DNA of 64,000 bases from an uncultured Sphingobacteriales bacterium (GTDB taxonomy: Bacteria; Bacteroidota; Bacteroidia; Chitinophagales; Chitinophagaceae). Location of the stretch: assembly GCA_937991535.1 (NCBI GenBank), contig CALKHN010000089.1:28821-92820 (forward strand). Reading direction: 5' to 3'. A model generated the notes under the pieces. The model was not told the origin of the DNA. It ran no database searches and saw only the letters and a list, made by a program, of their open reading frames with translations. The position numbers were made by a program, and so were the translations under genes. Shown here piece after piece: positions 8,700 through 17,643 of this stretch (its first letter is position 1; each line of letters opens with the position of its first letter).

Positions 8700-10040
8700 A
8701 TGCGTATGCTCATACCCTCCAGGATAATCATTTTTCTTTTCGGAATCATTTTTCTTTCTTCCTGTTCCGTTTCCCGCAACATTCAACAGCTTGCTAATAA
8801 AAATTTATTCAACGATTCTGCATTGGCAAATGCGCATACAGGCATTTCTGTTTTTGATGCTAACGCAAACAAATTCATTTACAACTACCAGGCTGATAAA
8901 TATTTTGTACCGGCCAGCAATACCAAAATCATCACTTTATACGCCGGTATGAAGTATCTGCCGGATAGTTTGGTTGGACTGAAATACCGGGAAACAACCG
9001 ATACCCTGTTTGTTGTGCCTTCAGGAGATCCTTCTTTTTTACATCCTGATTTTAGCAGTCAGCCGGTGTTCGGTTTTTTAAAAAAGCAGTCCAAACCCAT
9101 AGCCATTGCCACAAATAACTGGAAAGCGCATGCATTGGGAGAGGGATGGATGTGGGATGATTACAATGATCCTTATATGGCCGAACGCAGTCCCTTTCCT
9201 GTATACGGTAATGTGATCCGCTGGATACAGGTGCGGGATTCGGGAAGCATTGCGGCAATGGCAAGAGAAGAAGCTTTTATTTATTCGGAGCCCGACATTA
9301 ACTGGAAAGTGAATTTTAGCAGTGATACGGCAGCACAATTATTCTCAGTACAACGGACATTAACCGAAAATAAATTTTTTATCACCCAGGGCCGGGAAAT
9401 CAACGCCGAGAGAAGGGTGCCTTTCATCACCAATGGACTACAATCGGCATTGGAATTATTGAAAGATTCTTTAGGGGAAGCCATTGATTCATCCTCAACC
9501 ATCATTCAACCAAATGGTATAATTCATTCCCGGCCATCCGATTCTCTTTTTAAGATCATGATGTACCGGAGTGATAATTTCTTCGCGGAACAGGTGCTTT
9601 TAATGGCATCCAATGAAAAGCTGGGCATAATGGATGACAGGCAGTTGATGCAATACCTGCTGAACAATGAAATGCGGGGATTCCCTCAAACACCACGCTG
9701 GGCCGATGGCAGCGGGCTGAGCCGGTATAATTTATTTACCCCGCATGATTTTATATGGATACTCCATAAAATGAAAAATGAATTTGGAATGGAAAGACTG
9801 AAGACGATCTTCCCAACCGGCGGCAAAGGCACATTAAGCAATTACTATCATGGCGACAGCGGGTTTATATACGCCAAAACCGGTACCATGTCGGGTGTAT
9901 TGAGCCTTAGCGGTTATTTATATACAAAAACCGGAAAGCTATTGATCTTTTCTGTGCTGGTAAACAACCACAGGCAGCCGGCATGGATAATCCGCAAGAA
10001 AGTAGAGTCGTTCTTACATGGATTGAGAGTAAAATATTGA
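8700..10040 (+). CDS. dacB: D-alanyl-D-alanine carboxypeptidase/endopeptidase, PBP4 (S13) family lipoprotein
   Basis: This enzyme trims or cleaves peptide cross-links in peptidoglycan. The catalytic serine-lysine pair is in SNTK (S73, K76), the SxN motif is SDN at 291-293, and KTGT is at 393-396. The spacing, with a long insertion between motifs one and two, is typical of class C PBPs. The N-terminus is a lipoprotein signal (IIFLSSC, Cys22), so it is anchored in an envelope membrane. At 446 residues it is of usual size. The gene stands alone, convergent with the peptidase gene downstream. Confidence 0.9.
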   Translation: MRMLIPSRIIIFLFGIIFLSSCSVSRNIQQLANKNLFNDSALANAHTGISVFDANANKFIYNYQADKYFVPASNTKIITLYAGMKYLPDSLVGLKYRETTDTLFVVPSGDPSFLHPDFSSQPVFGFLKKQSKPIAIATNNWKAHALGEGWMWDDYNDPYMAERSPFPVYGNVIRWIQVRDSGSIAAMAREEAFIYSEPDINWKVNFSSDTAAQLFSVQRTLTENKFFITQGREINAERRVPFITNGLQSALELLKDSLGEAIDSSSTIIQPNGIIHSRPSDSLFKIMMYRSDNFFAEQVLLMASNEKLGIMDDRQLMQYLLNNEMRGFPQTPRWADGSGLSRYNLFTPHDFIWILHKMKNEFGMERLKTIFPTGGKGTLSNYYHGDSGFIYAKTGTMSGVLSLSGYLYTKTGKLLIFSVLVNNHRQPAWIIRKKVESFLHGLRVKY

Positions 10041-10135
10041 GAAGGAAGCCCGAAGCCGGAATTTCGAAATTCGAAGCGGGATGCAATGATGTGGTCAGTA
10101 TCCGACTCAGGAGGGTCAGACCGCATCTAAGTGCA

Positions 10136-10192
10136 AAGCCCCAGGAATCAAATCACAAAAAGCAAGAACCAAATAAAATTCAAATCCGAAAG
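10136..10192. repeat. Dispersed intergenic element, copy 1
   Basis: The stretch contains CCAGGAATCAAAT, then GCAAGAACCAAATAAA, then ATTCAAAT and CCGAA. The same words in the same order occur at 16647-16703, also in a gene spacer. Both places also carry a TTCGAAATTCGAAG palindrome nearby. On the reverse strand the words fall into rough seven-base steps (TTGGTTC units). Confidence 0.6.
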
Positions 10193-10265
10193 CTGTCAGA
10201 GCGACCAGCTATGAGCTACGGGCAGTACAAGAAGAAGGATTCATTCTATCGTTAGTAGGTACACA

Positions 10266-10331
10266 CTGATAGCTGACAACTGACCGCTGATAGTACCGGA
10301 TACAATCTCAAATCATAAATCTCAAATCACC
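10266..10331. repeat. Two heptad arrays ending at the stop codon of the S9 peptidase gene
   Basis: Bases 10266-10293 are four units CTGATAG, CTGACAA, CTGACCG and CTGATAG. Bases 10304-10331 are four units AATCTCA, AATCATA, AATCTCA and AATCACC. The second array reaches the TAG of the minus-strand peptidase gene, so in the mRNA it follows the stop codon directly. Confidence 0.75.
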
Positions 10332-12535
10332 TATCTTCCTCCGGGTGGGCAATACTTCAACAAATAATTGGTGAATAAGGTGCGGAAGTGTTTGGTTGTT
10401 CCTTCTCCTTCGCTTATGCTGTGTGTTCTGTTCGGGTACGACATGAACTGGAATTGCTTGTTGTATTTGATGAGCTCATTCAGCAGCATTTCAGCATTCT
10501 GGTAATGTACATTGTCATCTCCCGTACCATGTATATACAATAAATTGCCACGAAGGTTCTTGGCATAGGTAACGGGTGATCCCTTGATATAATCTTCCTT
10601 GGTTTCCTGAGGCGGCCCCATGTACCGTTCCTCGTAAATATTGTCGTAGGTAAGCAGATCGGTTACTGCTGCAATAGCGATGCCTGTTTTAAAAATATCA
10701 GGATACTGAAAGAGCAGGTTCAAAGTAGATGAGCCGCCTCCGCTCCATCCCCAACTTGCCACACGGGCTGTATCTAAATAAGCATGCTGTGCCAATAGTT
10801 TTTTCATAGCCATCGCCTGGTCGCGGATATTGATGCCGCCAATATCGCGGTAAATAGACTTGCGCCATGCCGATCCTTTTAAGGTTGGTGTGCCCCGGTT
10901 ATTAAACGAAACATAAAAGTAGCCGCTCTTTGAAAGATCGCCGAGGAAATGAGCACATTTGCCCGCATTAAATTCATCCTCAACCGTGGCGCTGCCGGGT
11001 TCGCCATATACGTATAGCAGTATAGGATATTTTTTAGATGAATCAAAGTTATCAGGTTTTACGATCCATCCATCCATCGTTACATTATCTTCTGTAGTGA
11101 TGGTAAAAAATTCAAAGTTTTTCCTGTCCACCGTTTTAATGCGTGTTGCAATGCTTTGGTTTTCCTGCAAAGGGGTATGTTCCGGTAGTTTTATCCACTC
11201 GCTTACCGAAGGCGTGTTGCGGTTATTGAATTTATGAAGGGCAATTTGAGCGCCCGGAGAAATTTCATAGGCATGTGTACCTTTTAACGTGGCTGGAGAT
11301 ACCAGTTGCAGCTTTCCTTTTCCGTCCATTTTGGTACGGTACAGGTATCGTTGTATAGCGCTTTCGGGTGATGCGATAAAATATACATAATTGTTCTTTT
11401 CATCAATAGCGCTGATGGTTTCTATATCGTAACTGCCCTTCGTTAGCAATGTTTCTTTTTTACCGTCCCTGCTAACACGGTAAATATGCCGCCAGCCATC
11501 TTTTTCACTCACCCATAAAAATCCCGCACCATTGTTTACCCATTCCCATCCCGTGGGGTCATCGTCGTTCCAGCGCGATTTGATATCAATCCATGCCTTA
11601 TCTGTTTCGGTATATATAGTTTTTGCGGATGCGTCAGATATAGCGCATATGTACAGTTTGCTTTCATTTTGTTTCCTGTTTAATTGTTGCACAATGAGTG
11701 ATTGATTGTTGGCGGCCCATTCCATACGGGGCAGGTAGTGTTGTTTGGGATCTCCCGGAATACGCATCCACCGGGTATTGCCGCCTGATGCGCTTACCAC
11801 GCCAATACGAACCGATGAAGGGGATTGCCCTACTTTGGGATATTCAACAGGAACAACAAATGAATAAATAGAATCTGTAGTATTCAGCATCAAATAGTCA
11901 CGCGTATCGCTGGCGTCTACCTGCCAGTATGCGATGTTCTTACTATCGCTGCTCCACCTGAAGCCATCGCGGCAGGCAAACTCTTCTTCGTATACCCAGT
12001 CGAAAGTGCCATTGATAAGATGGCGGTTGCCATCGGTTGTTAGTGCAATGCTTTTGCCGGAGGCAATATCTTCTGCATAAATATTGTGGTCGCTCACGTA
12101 CCCTACTTTTTTGCCATCCGGTGAGAGCTTGGCATACATCAGGGATTGAGCGGGCTTGTCTTTTCCGATTTGCTTTAATTGTCCTGTGCTCCTGTTCAAC
12201 AGCCAGTAATCGCCCCGGGTATTGTAACGCCATACTCTTGCCGTATTGGTGAAAATGAGGAGCATGCTATCGTTTTTACTAATCGCGAAATCAGCTATTT
12301 TCAAAGGCTTATCATTTCCGGGAGGCGTAAGTTGTGCAGCAGTAGCCAGTACTGTAACCTGTTGTGCCGATAAAGGATTGATGCGAAGAAGCATATTGTC
12401 CTGTATTTCATACAACCCGGCGCCATCTGCGGTCCAGTTTACCTTTTCGGCTTTGAACTGGGCCAGCCCTGCAAATGCCTGGCATACAAAATAAATAACA
12501 ACAATACTTCTTGTAACGCAGGTAGGATATCTCAT
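10331..12535 (-). CDS. Dipeptidyl peptidase IV-like serine peptidase (S9B)
   Basis: It releases dipeptides, typically X-Pro, from the N-terminus of peptides in the envelope or outside the cell. The 734-residue protein has a signal peptide and an eight-bladed propeller region (DPPIV_N). That region contains the Glu-Glu motif in DWVYEEEF, which binds the substrate amino group. The C-terminal alpha/beta-hydrolase has catalytic Ser598 (GWSGG), Asp673 (GTGDDNVH) and His705 (NRTHSI). The length matches bacterial DPP-IV enzymes. It is a single gene, convergent with the carboxypeptidase gene. Confidence 0.92.
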   Translation of the reverse strand: MRYPTCVTRSIVVIYFVCQAFAGLAQFKAEKVNWTADGAGLYEIQDNMLLRINPLSAQQVTVLATAAQLTPPGNDKPLKIADFAISKNDSMLLIFTNTARVWRYNTRGDYWLLNRSTGQLKQIGKDKPAQSLMYAKLSPDGKKVGYVSDHNIYAEDIASGKSIALTTDGNRHLINGTFDWVYEEEFACRDGFRWSSDSKNIAYWQVDASDTRDYLMLNTTDSIYSFVVPVEYPKVGQSPSSVRIGVVSASGGNTRWMRIPGDPKQHYLPRMEWAANNQSLIVQQLNRKQNESKLYICAISDASAKTIYTETDKAWIDIKSRWNDDDPTGWEWVNNGAGFLWVSEKDGWRHIYRVSRDGKKETLLTKGSYDIETISAIDEKNNYVYFIASPESAIQRYLYRTKMDGKGKLQLVSPATLKGTHAYEISPGAQIALHKFNNRNTPSVSEWIKLPEHTPLQENQSIATRIKTVDRKNFEFFTITTEDNVTMDGWIVKPDNFDSSKKYPILLYVYGEPGSATVEDEFNAGKCAHFLGDLSKSGYFYVSFNNRGTPTLKGSAWRKSIYRDIGGINIRDQAMAMKKLLAQHAYLDTARVASWGWSGGGSSTLNLLFQYPDIFKTGIAIAAVTDLLTYDNIYEERYMGPPQETKEDYIKGSPVTYAKNLRGNLLYIHGTGDDNVHYQNAEMLLNELIKYNKQFQFMSYPNRTHSISEGEGTTKHFRTLFTNYLLKYCPPGGR

Positions 12536-12707
12536 GTCGGAAAAAGATTTAACGGTAAATTTAAAAGAGAAATGCTTACGATGAACAAAGATTTGATAAA
12601 TGGTGAGGTCCGGGATACAACTGAAGAAGGAAAATCCGCATACGCATTAACTGTTTTACATAAAAAAACTATGGTGTAAATTGCAATAGTGAAATGCAAA
12701 CATAAGT

Positions 12708-13097
12708 ATGAATGATGTTAAAGAAAAACTACGGTTAGACAAATACCTCTGGGCCATCCGTATTTTTAAAACACGCAGTATAGCTTCGGAAGCCTGTGAT
12801 AAAGGGAAGGTAAAATACAACGGCGATTCGGTAAAGCCGTCACGCAGTGTGCATGTTGATGATGAATACGAAATTAAAACCGAAGCCAAACGCTGGCGCA
12901 TTAAAGTAACGGGTTTATTGTATAACCGGGTGCAATACAGCGAAGCGGTTAAATATTATATAGATATCACTCCTGCAGAGGAAATAGAAAGATTGCAATA
13001 CCAGGCATCAAGTTTTCATACAGGTAAGCGCCTGAGTAAAGTAGGGCGGCCTACTAAAAAAGAGCGCCGGGATATTGATGAATTTCTGGATGAATAA
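12708..13097 (+). CDS. S4-domain RNA-binding protein (Hsp15/HslR-like)
   Basis: The 129-residue protein starts with an S4 fold (LRLDKYLWAIRIFKTRS...CDKGKVKYNG), as in Hsp15, which binds stalled 50S subunits carrying nascent peptidyl-tRNA. A basic C-terminal tail (GRPTKKERRDIDEF) is also typical. There is no Shine-Dalgarno sequence. It is divergent from the peptidase gene with 172 bases between. Confidence 0.88.
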   Translation: MNDVKEKLRLDKYLWAIRIFKTRSIASEACDKGKVKYNGDSVKPSRSVHVDDEYEIKTEAKRWRIKVTGLLYNRVQYSEAVKYYIDITPAEEIERLQYQASSFHTGKRLSKVGRPTKKERRDIDEFLDE

Positions 13098-13185
13098 CGG
13101 TGGAAAAAGTATACGGATATAAAATGCTATTGCCTGCGCAGAAGTAATTTTTTATTGATTTAGTTTCAATGATAAAACTTTTGTA

Positions 13186-13728
13186 TTGATTATTGTTCTG
13201 CTGTATGCTATAATTATTTTTCTTGTGGCGGGCATTATTTATTTTGCTTCCAAAAGTCCGCATTACAGTCATCTCAAACATACCATCAGTGAACTGGGGG
13301 AAGATGGTGCGGTTAACAGCAGGGCTGCCAACCTGGGTTTGTTTTTGCCAGCCGGCCTGTTGCTGATTTTATTTGGATTGTTGAATAGCGGAAATACGAA
13401 TATAAGAGGACTTGCAATCTGTCTTGGGGTAGGATACCTGGTCTCCGCCTTGTTTCCCTGCGATCCCGGATCTCCACTGTATGGCAGCGCCAGGCAAACC
13501 ATTCATAATATAGGAGGTTTTATTGAATATGGAGGTGGTATTTATTTTTTAAATAAGTCGCGGCATCTCTTGCTAACACCCGGCTTCATTGAGCCCCAAT
13601 GGCTTATAGGTTTCCTGGTTATTTGTATAGTTTTAGCTTCTTTGCCCGGATTTAAACTCCGCGGATTATTCCAGCGGATAGTGGAACTTGTATTGTTCGG
13701 TCAGTTGCTATGGCTCAGTTGCCGGTAA
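13186..13728 (+). CDS. DUF998-family membrane protein
   Basis: The 180-residue protein has about five to six hydrophobic segments. Its N-terminal half (SKSPHYSHLKHTISELGEDGAVNS) and the motif CDPGSPLYGSARQTIHNIGG are characteristic of the DUF998 family. The function is unknown. The start is TTG; the nearby ATG at 13170 runs into a stop codon after six residues. It ends 11 bases before the end of fabI on the other strand. Confidence 0.75.
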   Translation: MIIVLLYAIIIFLVAGIIYFASKSPHYSHLKHTISELGEDGAVNSRAANLGLFLPAGLLLILFGLLNSGNTNIRGLAICLGVGYLVSALFPCDPGSPLYGSARQTIHNIGGFIEYGGGIYFLNKSRHLLLTPGFIEPQWLIGFLVICIVLASLPGFKLRGLFQRIVELVLFGQLLWLSCR

Positions 13729-13739
13729 TGGCTGCATGT

Positions 13740-14552
13740 TTATTTTTCCATTTCGTTTAATACTTCCTGTGTAACACCCATAAACGAAAAGCCGCCATCG
13801 TGAAACAGGTTTTGCATGGTTACCATGCGGGTAAGATCGCTGAACAACGATACACAATAGTTTGCGCAATCGTCGCTGGAAGCGTTGCCCATGGGGCTCA
13901 TTTTTTCGGCGTAATTCATAAAGCCGTCAAAGCCTTTAACGCCACTGCCGGCAGTAGTGCGGGTGGGAGATTGTGAAACAGTATTTATCCTTACTTTCTT
14001 TTTAATAGCATAATGATAACCAAAACTACGGGCTACACTCTCCAGCAATGCTTTGGCATCGGCCATTTCGCTGTAATGCGGAAATACTCTTTGCGCAGCT
14101 ATATAAGTAAGCGCCACCACGCTACCCCATTCATTCAATGCATCCATATCCCATGCCGTACGCAATACGCGGTGAAGCGACATGGCAGAAATATCCAGTG
14201 TTTTTTGATTGAACCCGTAATCCAGTTCAGTATAAGATTTGCCCTTTCTTACATTGAGGCTCATCCCTATAGAATGCAATATAAAATCAATTTTACCACC
14301 AAAATGTGCAGTTGCGTCTTCAAATAATTTCTTTAGGTCGTCCATATTGGTTACATCGGCGCCTATGACCGGGGCGTTTGTTGCTTCAGACAGTTTGTTG
14401 ATCTCACCCATCCGTAAAGCAACCGGTGCGTTGGTTAGCACTAACTGAGCGCCTTCTTCATAACATTTTAACGCTGTTCTCCAGGCAATGGATTTCTCAT
14501 CCAGTGCGCCAAAAATAATTCCTTTCTTTCCTTGTAAAAGGTTATAAGCCAT
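13740..14552 (-). CDS. fabI: Enoyl-[acyl-carrier-protein] reductase [NADH]
   Basis: FabI carries out the last reduction in each cycle of fatty acid elongation. The protein is 270 residues from the ATG at 14552 (MAYNLLQGKKGIIFG). It carries the short-chain dehydrogenase NAD site in the FabI form (GALDEKSIAW) and the FabI active site Y-x6-K (YSEMADAK). The segment TVSQSPTRTTAGSGV matches the substrate-lid region. The open frame extends upstream to 14666, but that extension is non-coding in character and overlaps a palindromic repeat. It lies downstream of recN on the same strand. Confidence 0.95.
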   Translation of the reverse strand: MAYNLLQGKKGIIFGALDEKSIAWRTALKCYEEGAQLVLTNAPVALRMGEINKLSEATNAPVIGADVTNMDDLKKLFEDATAHFGGKIDFILHSIGMSLNVRKGKSYTELDYGFNQKTLDISAMSLHRVLRTAWDMDALNEWGSVVALTYIAAQRVFPHYSEMADAKALLESVARSFGYHYAIKKKVRINTVSQSPTRTTAGSGVKGFDGFMNYAEKMSPMGNASSDDCANYCVSLFSDLTRMVTMQNLFHDGGFSFMGVTQEVLNEMEK

Positions 14553-14619
14553 ATTGTGGTATTTAAATTGAGCGTAAAAATAGGTATTCAAATGCAAGGA
14601 GCAAAACCTCACCCTCTTT

Positions 14620-14643
14620 CCCTCTCCCCACAGGGGTAGAGGG
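14620..14643. repeat. Palindromic intergenic repeat (CCCTCTCCCC hairpin)
   Basis: CCCTCTCCCC, a three-base loop, then GGGG-T-AGAGGG form a ten-pair stem with one bulged base. It lies in the leader of fabI. Stems of the CCCTCTCC/GGAGAGGG type are widely dispersed in bacterial genomes, so this is probably one copy of such a repeat rather than a regulator. Confidence 0.55.
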
Positions 14644-14834
14644 ACGGCGCTGTGGAATAATATCAATCATTTCATTCTTCCACATCAACCATAGAATATA
14701 TCCAAGCAAAACAGCCGCCTTATACTTTTCCTCGTTTTCAAATAGTTGGTTTACCCGCCACCTACATCAGTATTTGTTGCTTCGTAGATAGTCTCCAGGG
14801 TACACTCATTTCCAAATTAGCACAGTTTCCACAT

Positions 14835-16490
14835 TTACAAGTCCATCATCTCTCTTGCATTTTCAAGCGCAGAAGCGGTAGGTTTTTCGCCGCTTAGCAT
14901 TTGCGCAATGGCTTCTACTCTTTCTTCCGCCGATAAAAGTTTTATCTGTGTATTTATTCTTTCGTCTTTTTCCTTTTTGTAAACAAAAAAGTGCGCGTTT
15001 GCTTTGGCGGCTATCTGGGGCTGGTGTGTAATAGCGATCACCTGGTGCGATCGGCCGAGATCTTTCATAATGATACCCACCTGCCTGGCTGCTTCACCGC
15101 TAATACCGGTATCTATTTCATCAAATATGAGCGTGGGTAGCTGAACCGATGCGGCTACCAGTGATTTGATGCAAAGCATTAAGCGGCTTAGCTCGCCCCC
15201 GCTGGCTACCTTTTTCAGCGGTTCAAAACGATTGCTTTTGTTGGCGTCAAATAAAAATTCAATGTCGTCCCCGCCTGTAATATTCAACGGCGCCGGGGTG
15301 ATGTTTATTTTTATCCGCGCATTGGGCATGCCCACCTGTGTTAATAGCTTATCGGTCTTTATCTCGAAAGGAGCTACCTGCTTCTGGCGGTTAACCGTTA
15401 AGGTTTGTGCCAGTTGCTGCGCCTGCAGCAATTGCGTTGCAACCTTTTTTTCCAGTTGGGCGATCTCTGTGTCAAGATTCAATGCTTTATCCAGTTGAAC
15501 CTGCAGGTTGTTTTGTATAGCCAGCAATTCATTCGTGGTTTGAACACCGTGTTTTTTCAATAACTTGTATCCCAATGCCAGCCTGTCGCTTACTACCTGT
15601 ATCCTTTCTTCATCAAAACGTATTCCTTGATTTATATGTTCTATTTCATCCGTTATATCCCGCAGTTCAATTTGTGCCGACAGAAGCCGTTGTACCAAAC
15701 CGGGAATGGCTGCATGAAAATCGTGAAGAGATTGCAACTGGTTGCTTAATCCTTTCAACTGCTGCACCAGCGGCTGCTCCCCTTCGCTGAGCTGGTAGCC
15801 GATTTTGCCGAGTACTGATTTTATATTTTCTGCATTCCCCAATAACTTCAGTTCGGCATCCAATGATTCCAGTTCATTTTCTTTCCATTGCGCATCCTCC
15901 AGCTCGGTGTACAAAAAAGTATAATAGTCCAGTTCTTTGTTGGCGGCAGCCTGCTGCTCTTTTGCAGTGGACAGGGCTTTTTCGGTATTATTGTATTGAG
16001 TGTATGCTTCCTGGTATTGCCTCAAAGACTGGTTGTGAGCGGCAAGGGCATCAAGTACCTCGCGCTGAAAGTCGCTGTCTCCCAGTTCCAGCGTATCGAA
16101 CTGCTGGTGCAGGTTAACGAGCAGGGATGTAAATTGCTTAAGCTGCGATAGCGTTACAGGCGTATCATTAATAAAGGCTCTTGATTTGCCTGTTGAAGCA
16201 ACTTCTCTTCTTATCACTATTTCTTCATCTGCATCCAGATCGCCCTGTTGCAAAACCTTTTTGATATCATTTCGTCCGCGAATGGAAAAGCTTCCTTCAA
16301 CAATGCATTTTTGTACGGCATTGAACAATACCGAACTGTCGGCTCTTTCACCCAGTATCAGTCCCAGGGCGCCTGCCAAAATGCTTTTACCTGCACCTGT
16401 TTCGCCGGTAATAATATTGAGCTTTTCGGAAAATTCAATTTCAACCGATTCGATGATCGCGTAGTTCTGTATAAATAGTTTTTGAAGCAT
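14835..16490 (-). CDS. recN: DNA repair protein RecN
   Basis: RecN is an SMC-like ATPase that acts early in double-strand break repair. The 551-residue protein has Walker A GETGAGKS at 29-36. Long coiled-coil arms follow (about 150-370), then the ABC signature region (VASGGELSRLML) and Walker B LIFDEIDTGISGE near the C-terminus. The size and order match the family. It precedes fabI on the same strand with a 282-base gap. Confidence 0.95.
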   Translation of the reverse strand: MLQKLFIQNYAIIESVEIEFSEKLNIITGETGAGKSILAGALGLILGERADSSVLFNAVQKCIVEGSFSIRGRNDIKKVLQQGDLDADEEIVIRREVASTGKSRAFINDTPVTLSQLKQFTSLLVNLHQQFDTLELGDSDFQREVLDALAAHNQSLRQYQEAYTQYNNTEKALSTAKEQQAAANKELDYYTFLYTELEDAQWKENELESLDAELKLLGNAENIKSVLGKIGYQLSEGEQPLVQQLKGLSNQLQSLHDFHAAIPGLVQRLLSAQIELRDITDEIEHINQGIRFDEERIQVVSDRLALGYKLLKKHGVQTTNELLAIQNNLQVQLDKALNLDTEIAQLEKKVATQLLQAQQLAQTLTVNRQKQVAPFEIKTDKLLTQVGMPNARIKINITPAPLNITGGDDIEFLFDANKSNRFEPLKKVASGGELSRLMLCIKSLVAASVQLPTLIFDEIDTGISGEAARQVGIIMKDLGRSHQVIAITHQPQIAAKANAHFFVYKKEKDERINTQIKLLSAEERVEAIAQMLSGEKPTASALENAREMMDL

Positions 16491-16600
16491 AACTGCCTGT
16501 TACCGCTGCAAGTTAACAGATAGGCAATTTCAGTCCAAGAAAACTATATCCCCGTATTCGAAACAGGAAATGCAAGGGAAGAACCCAATAGTAAGTATCA

Positions 16601-16760
16601 AACCTGTCAAAATTTGAATATTTAAATTTCGAAATCCGAAGAACACAAAGCACCAGGAACCAAATAGCAAGAACCAAATATATTTCAAATAAGAGATCCG
16701 AAGCAAAAAGTTCGAAATTCGAAGGCAATTGTGCAACCATAAACTACAAACCACAAACTA
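16601..16760. repeat. Dispersed element copy 2 and heptad array after the FNT gene
   Basis: Bases 16647-16703 repeat the element found at 10136-10192. Next to the FNT stop codon, read on the minus strand, are units TAGTTTG, TGGTTTG, TAGTTTA and TGGTTGC starting six bases after TGA. The spacer also carries TTCGAAATTCGAAG. No gene is seen. Confidence 0.65.
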
Positions 16761-16766
16761 AAAATT

Positions 16767-17633
16767 TCAAACCTCCAATCGCTGATAGCCCGCTTTTTCC
16801 ATAAGAACGGTTTTGCTGTCGGTAATTTCAATTTCTTTCGCGGGAATCACTTTTTCTTTATAGGTAAGATATAAGGCGAGCGCCGTAAATATTACACCTC
16901 CTGCGATATTGCCGAGGGTTACCGGCAATTGATTGTATATCCACCAGTCTCCAAAACTTACTTTGGCGCCGAGCATCATGCCTGCCGGAATCACGAACAT
17001 GTTTACTACAGCATGTTCAAATCCCTGCGCGAAGAAAATAAATATGGGTAACCAGGCGGCTATTATCTTACCTGAAGCAGAAGATGATGTAAGAAACAGT
17101 ACAACGCCCAATGTTACCATCCAGTTGCATAAAATGCCTTTTGTGAACACCGTAATCATTCCTGCAACTCCGTACTGCGCATAGCCCGTTGTTTTTGCTT
17201 CCGCTATTTTTATGATAGCCGGTACAAGAGCATTGCTGTTGGAACTTCCCATATTGGTGAGTGAGATCCAAAAAAGAAAGGCATATAATAATGCCCCCAG
17301 AAGATTGCCTCCAAAAACAAGCAACAGGTTTTTGATCATTGCGCCCATGCTTATTTTTTTGTCGAAATAAGCTGCCGGAAGAATGGCAAAACTCCCTGTT
17401 ACAAGTTCAAGTCCAAGTAAAACCACAATTATGAAACAGGCGGGAAATATTGCCGCACCCAGGATACCGGATCCGCTTTGAACGGTAGCGGTTACGGCCA
17501 GCGTAGTGCCAAAACCAAGGATAGCGCCCGATAGAGTGGACCGGATTAAAAGATCTGAAGCCGATAGTTTTATTTTGACTGTGCCAGACTGGATCATTAA
17601 GTCAATAACTTCTGCCGGTTTTGTATAGCTCAT
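16767..17633 (-). CDS. Formate/nitrite transporter (FNT) family channel
   Basis: The 288-residue protein has six membrane segments and the FNT signatures (GAILGFGTTLAV, GLELVTGSF, GFEHAVVNMFVIPAGM). In the context of nirB and nirD it most likely imports nitrite, like NirC. It is the last gene of the operon nirB-nirD-porin-FNT, 10 bases after the porin gene. Confidence 0.88.
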   Translation of the reverse strand: MSYTKPAEVIDLMIQSGTVKIKLSASDLLIRSTLSGAILGFGTTLAVTATVQSGSGILGAAIFPACFIIVVLLGLELVTGSFAILPAAYFDKKISMGAMIKNLLLVFGGNLLGALLYAFLFWISLTNMGSSNSNALVPAIIKIAEAKTTGYAQYGVAGMITVFTKGILCNWMVTLGVVLFLTSSSASGKIIAAWLPIFIFFAQGFEHAVVNMFVIPAGMMLGAKVSFGDWWIYNQLPVTLGNIAGGVIFTALALYLTYKEKVIPAKEIEITDSKTVLMEKAGYQRLEV

Positions 17634-17643
17634 ACTAGCTGTT

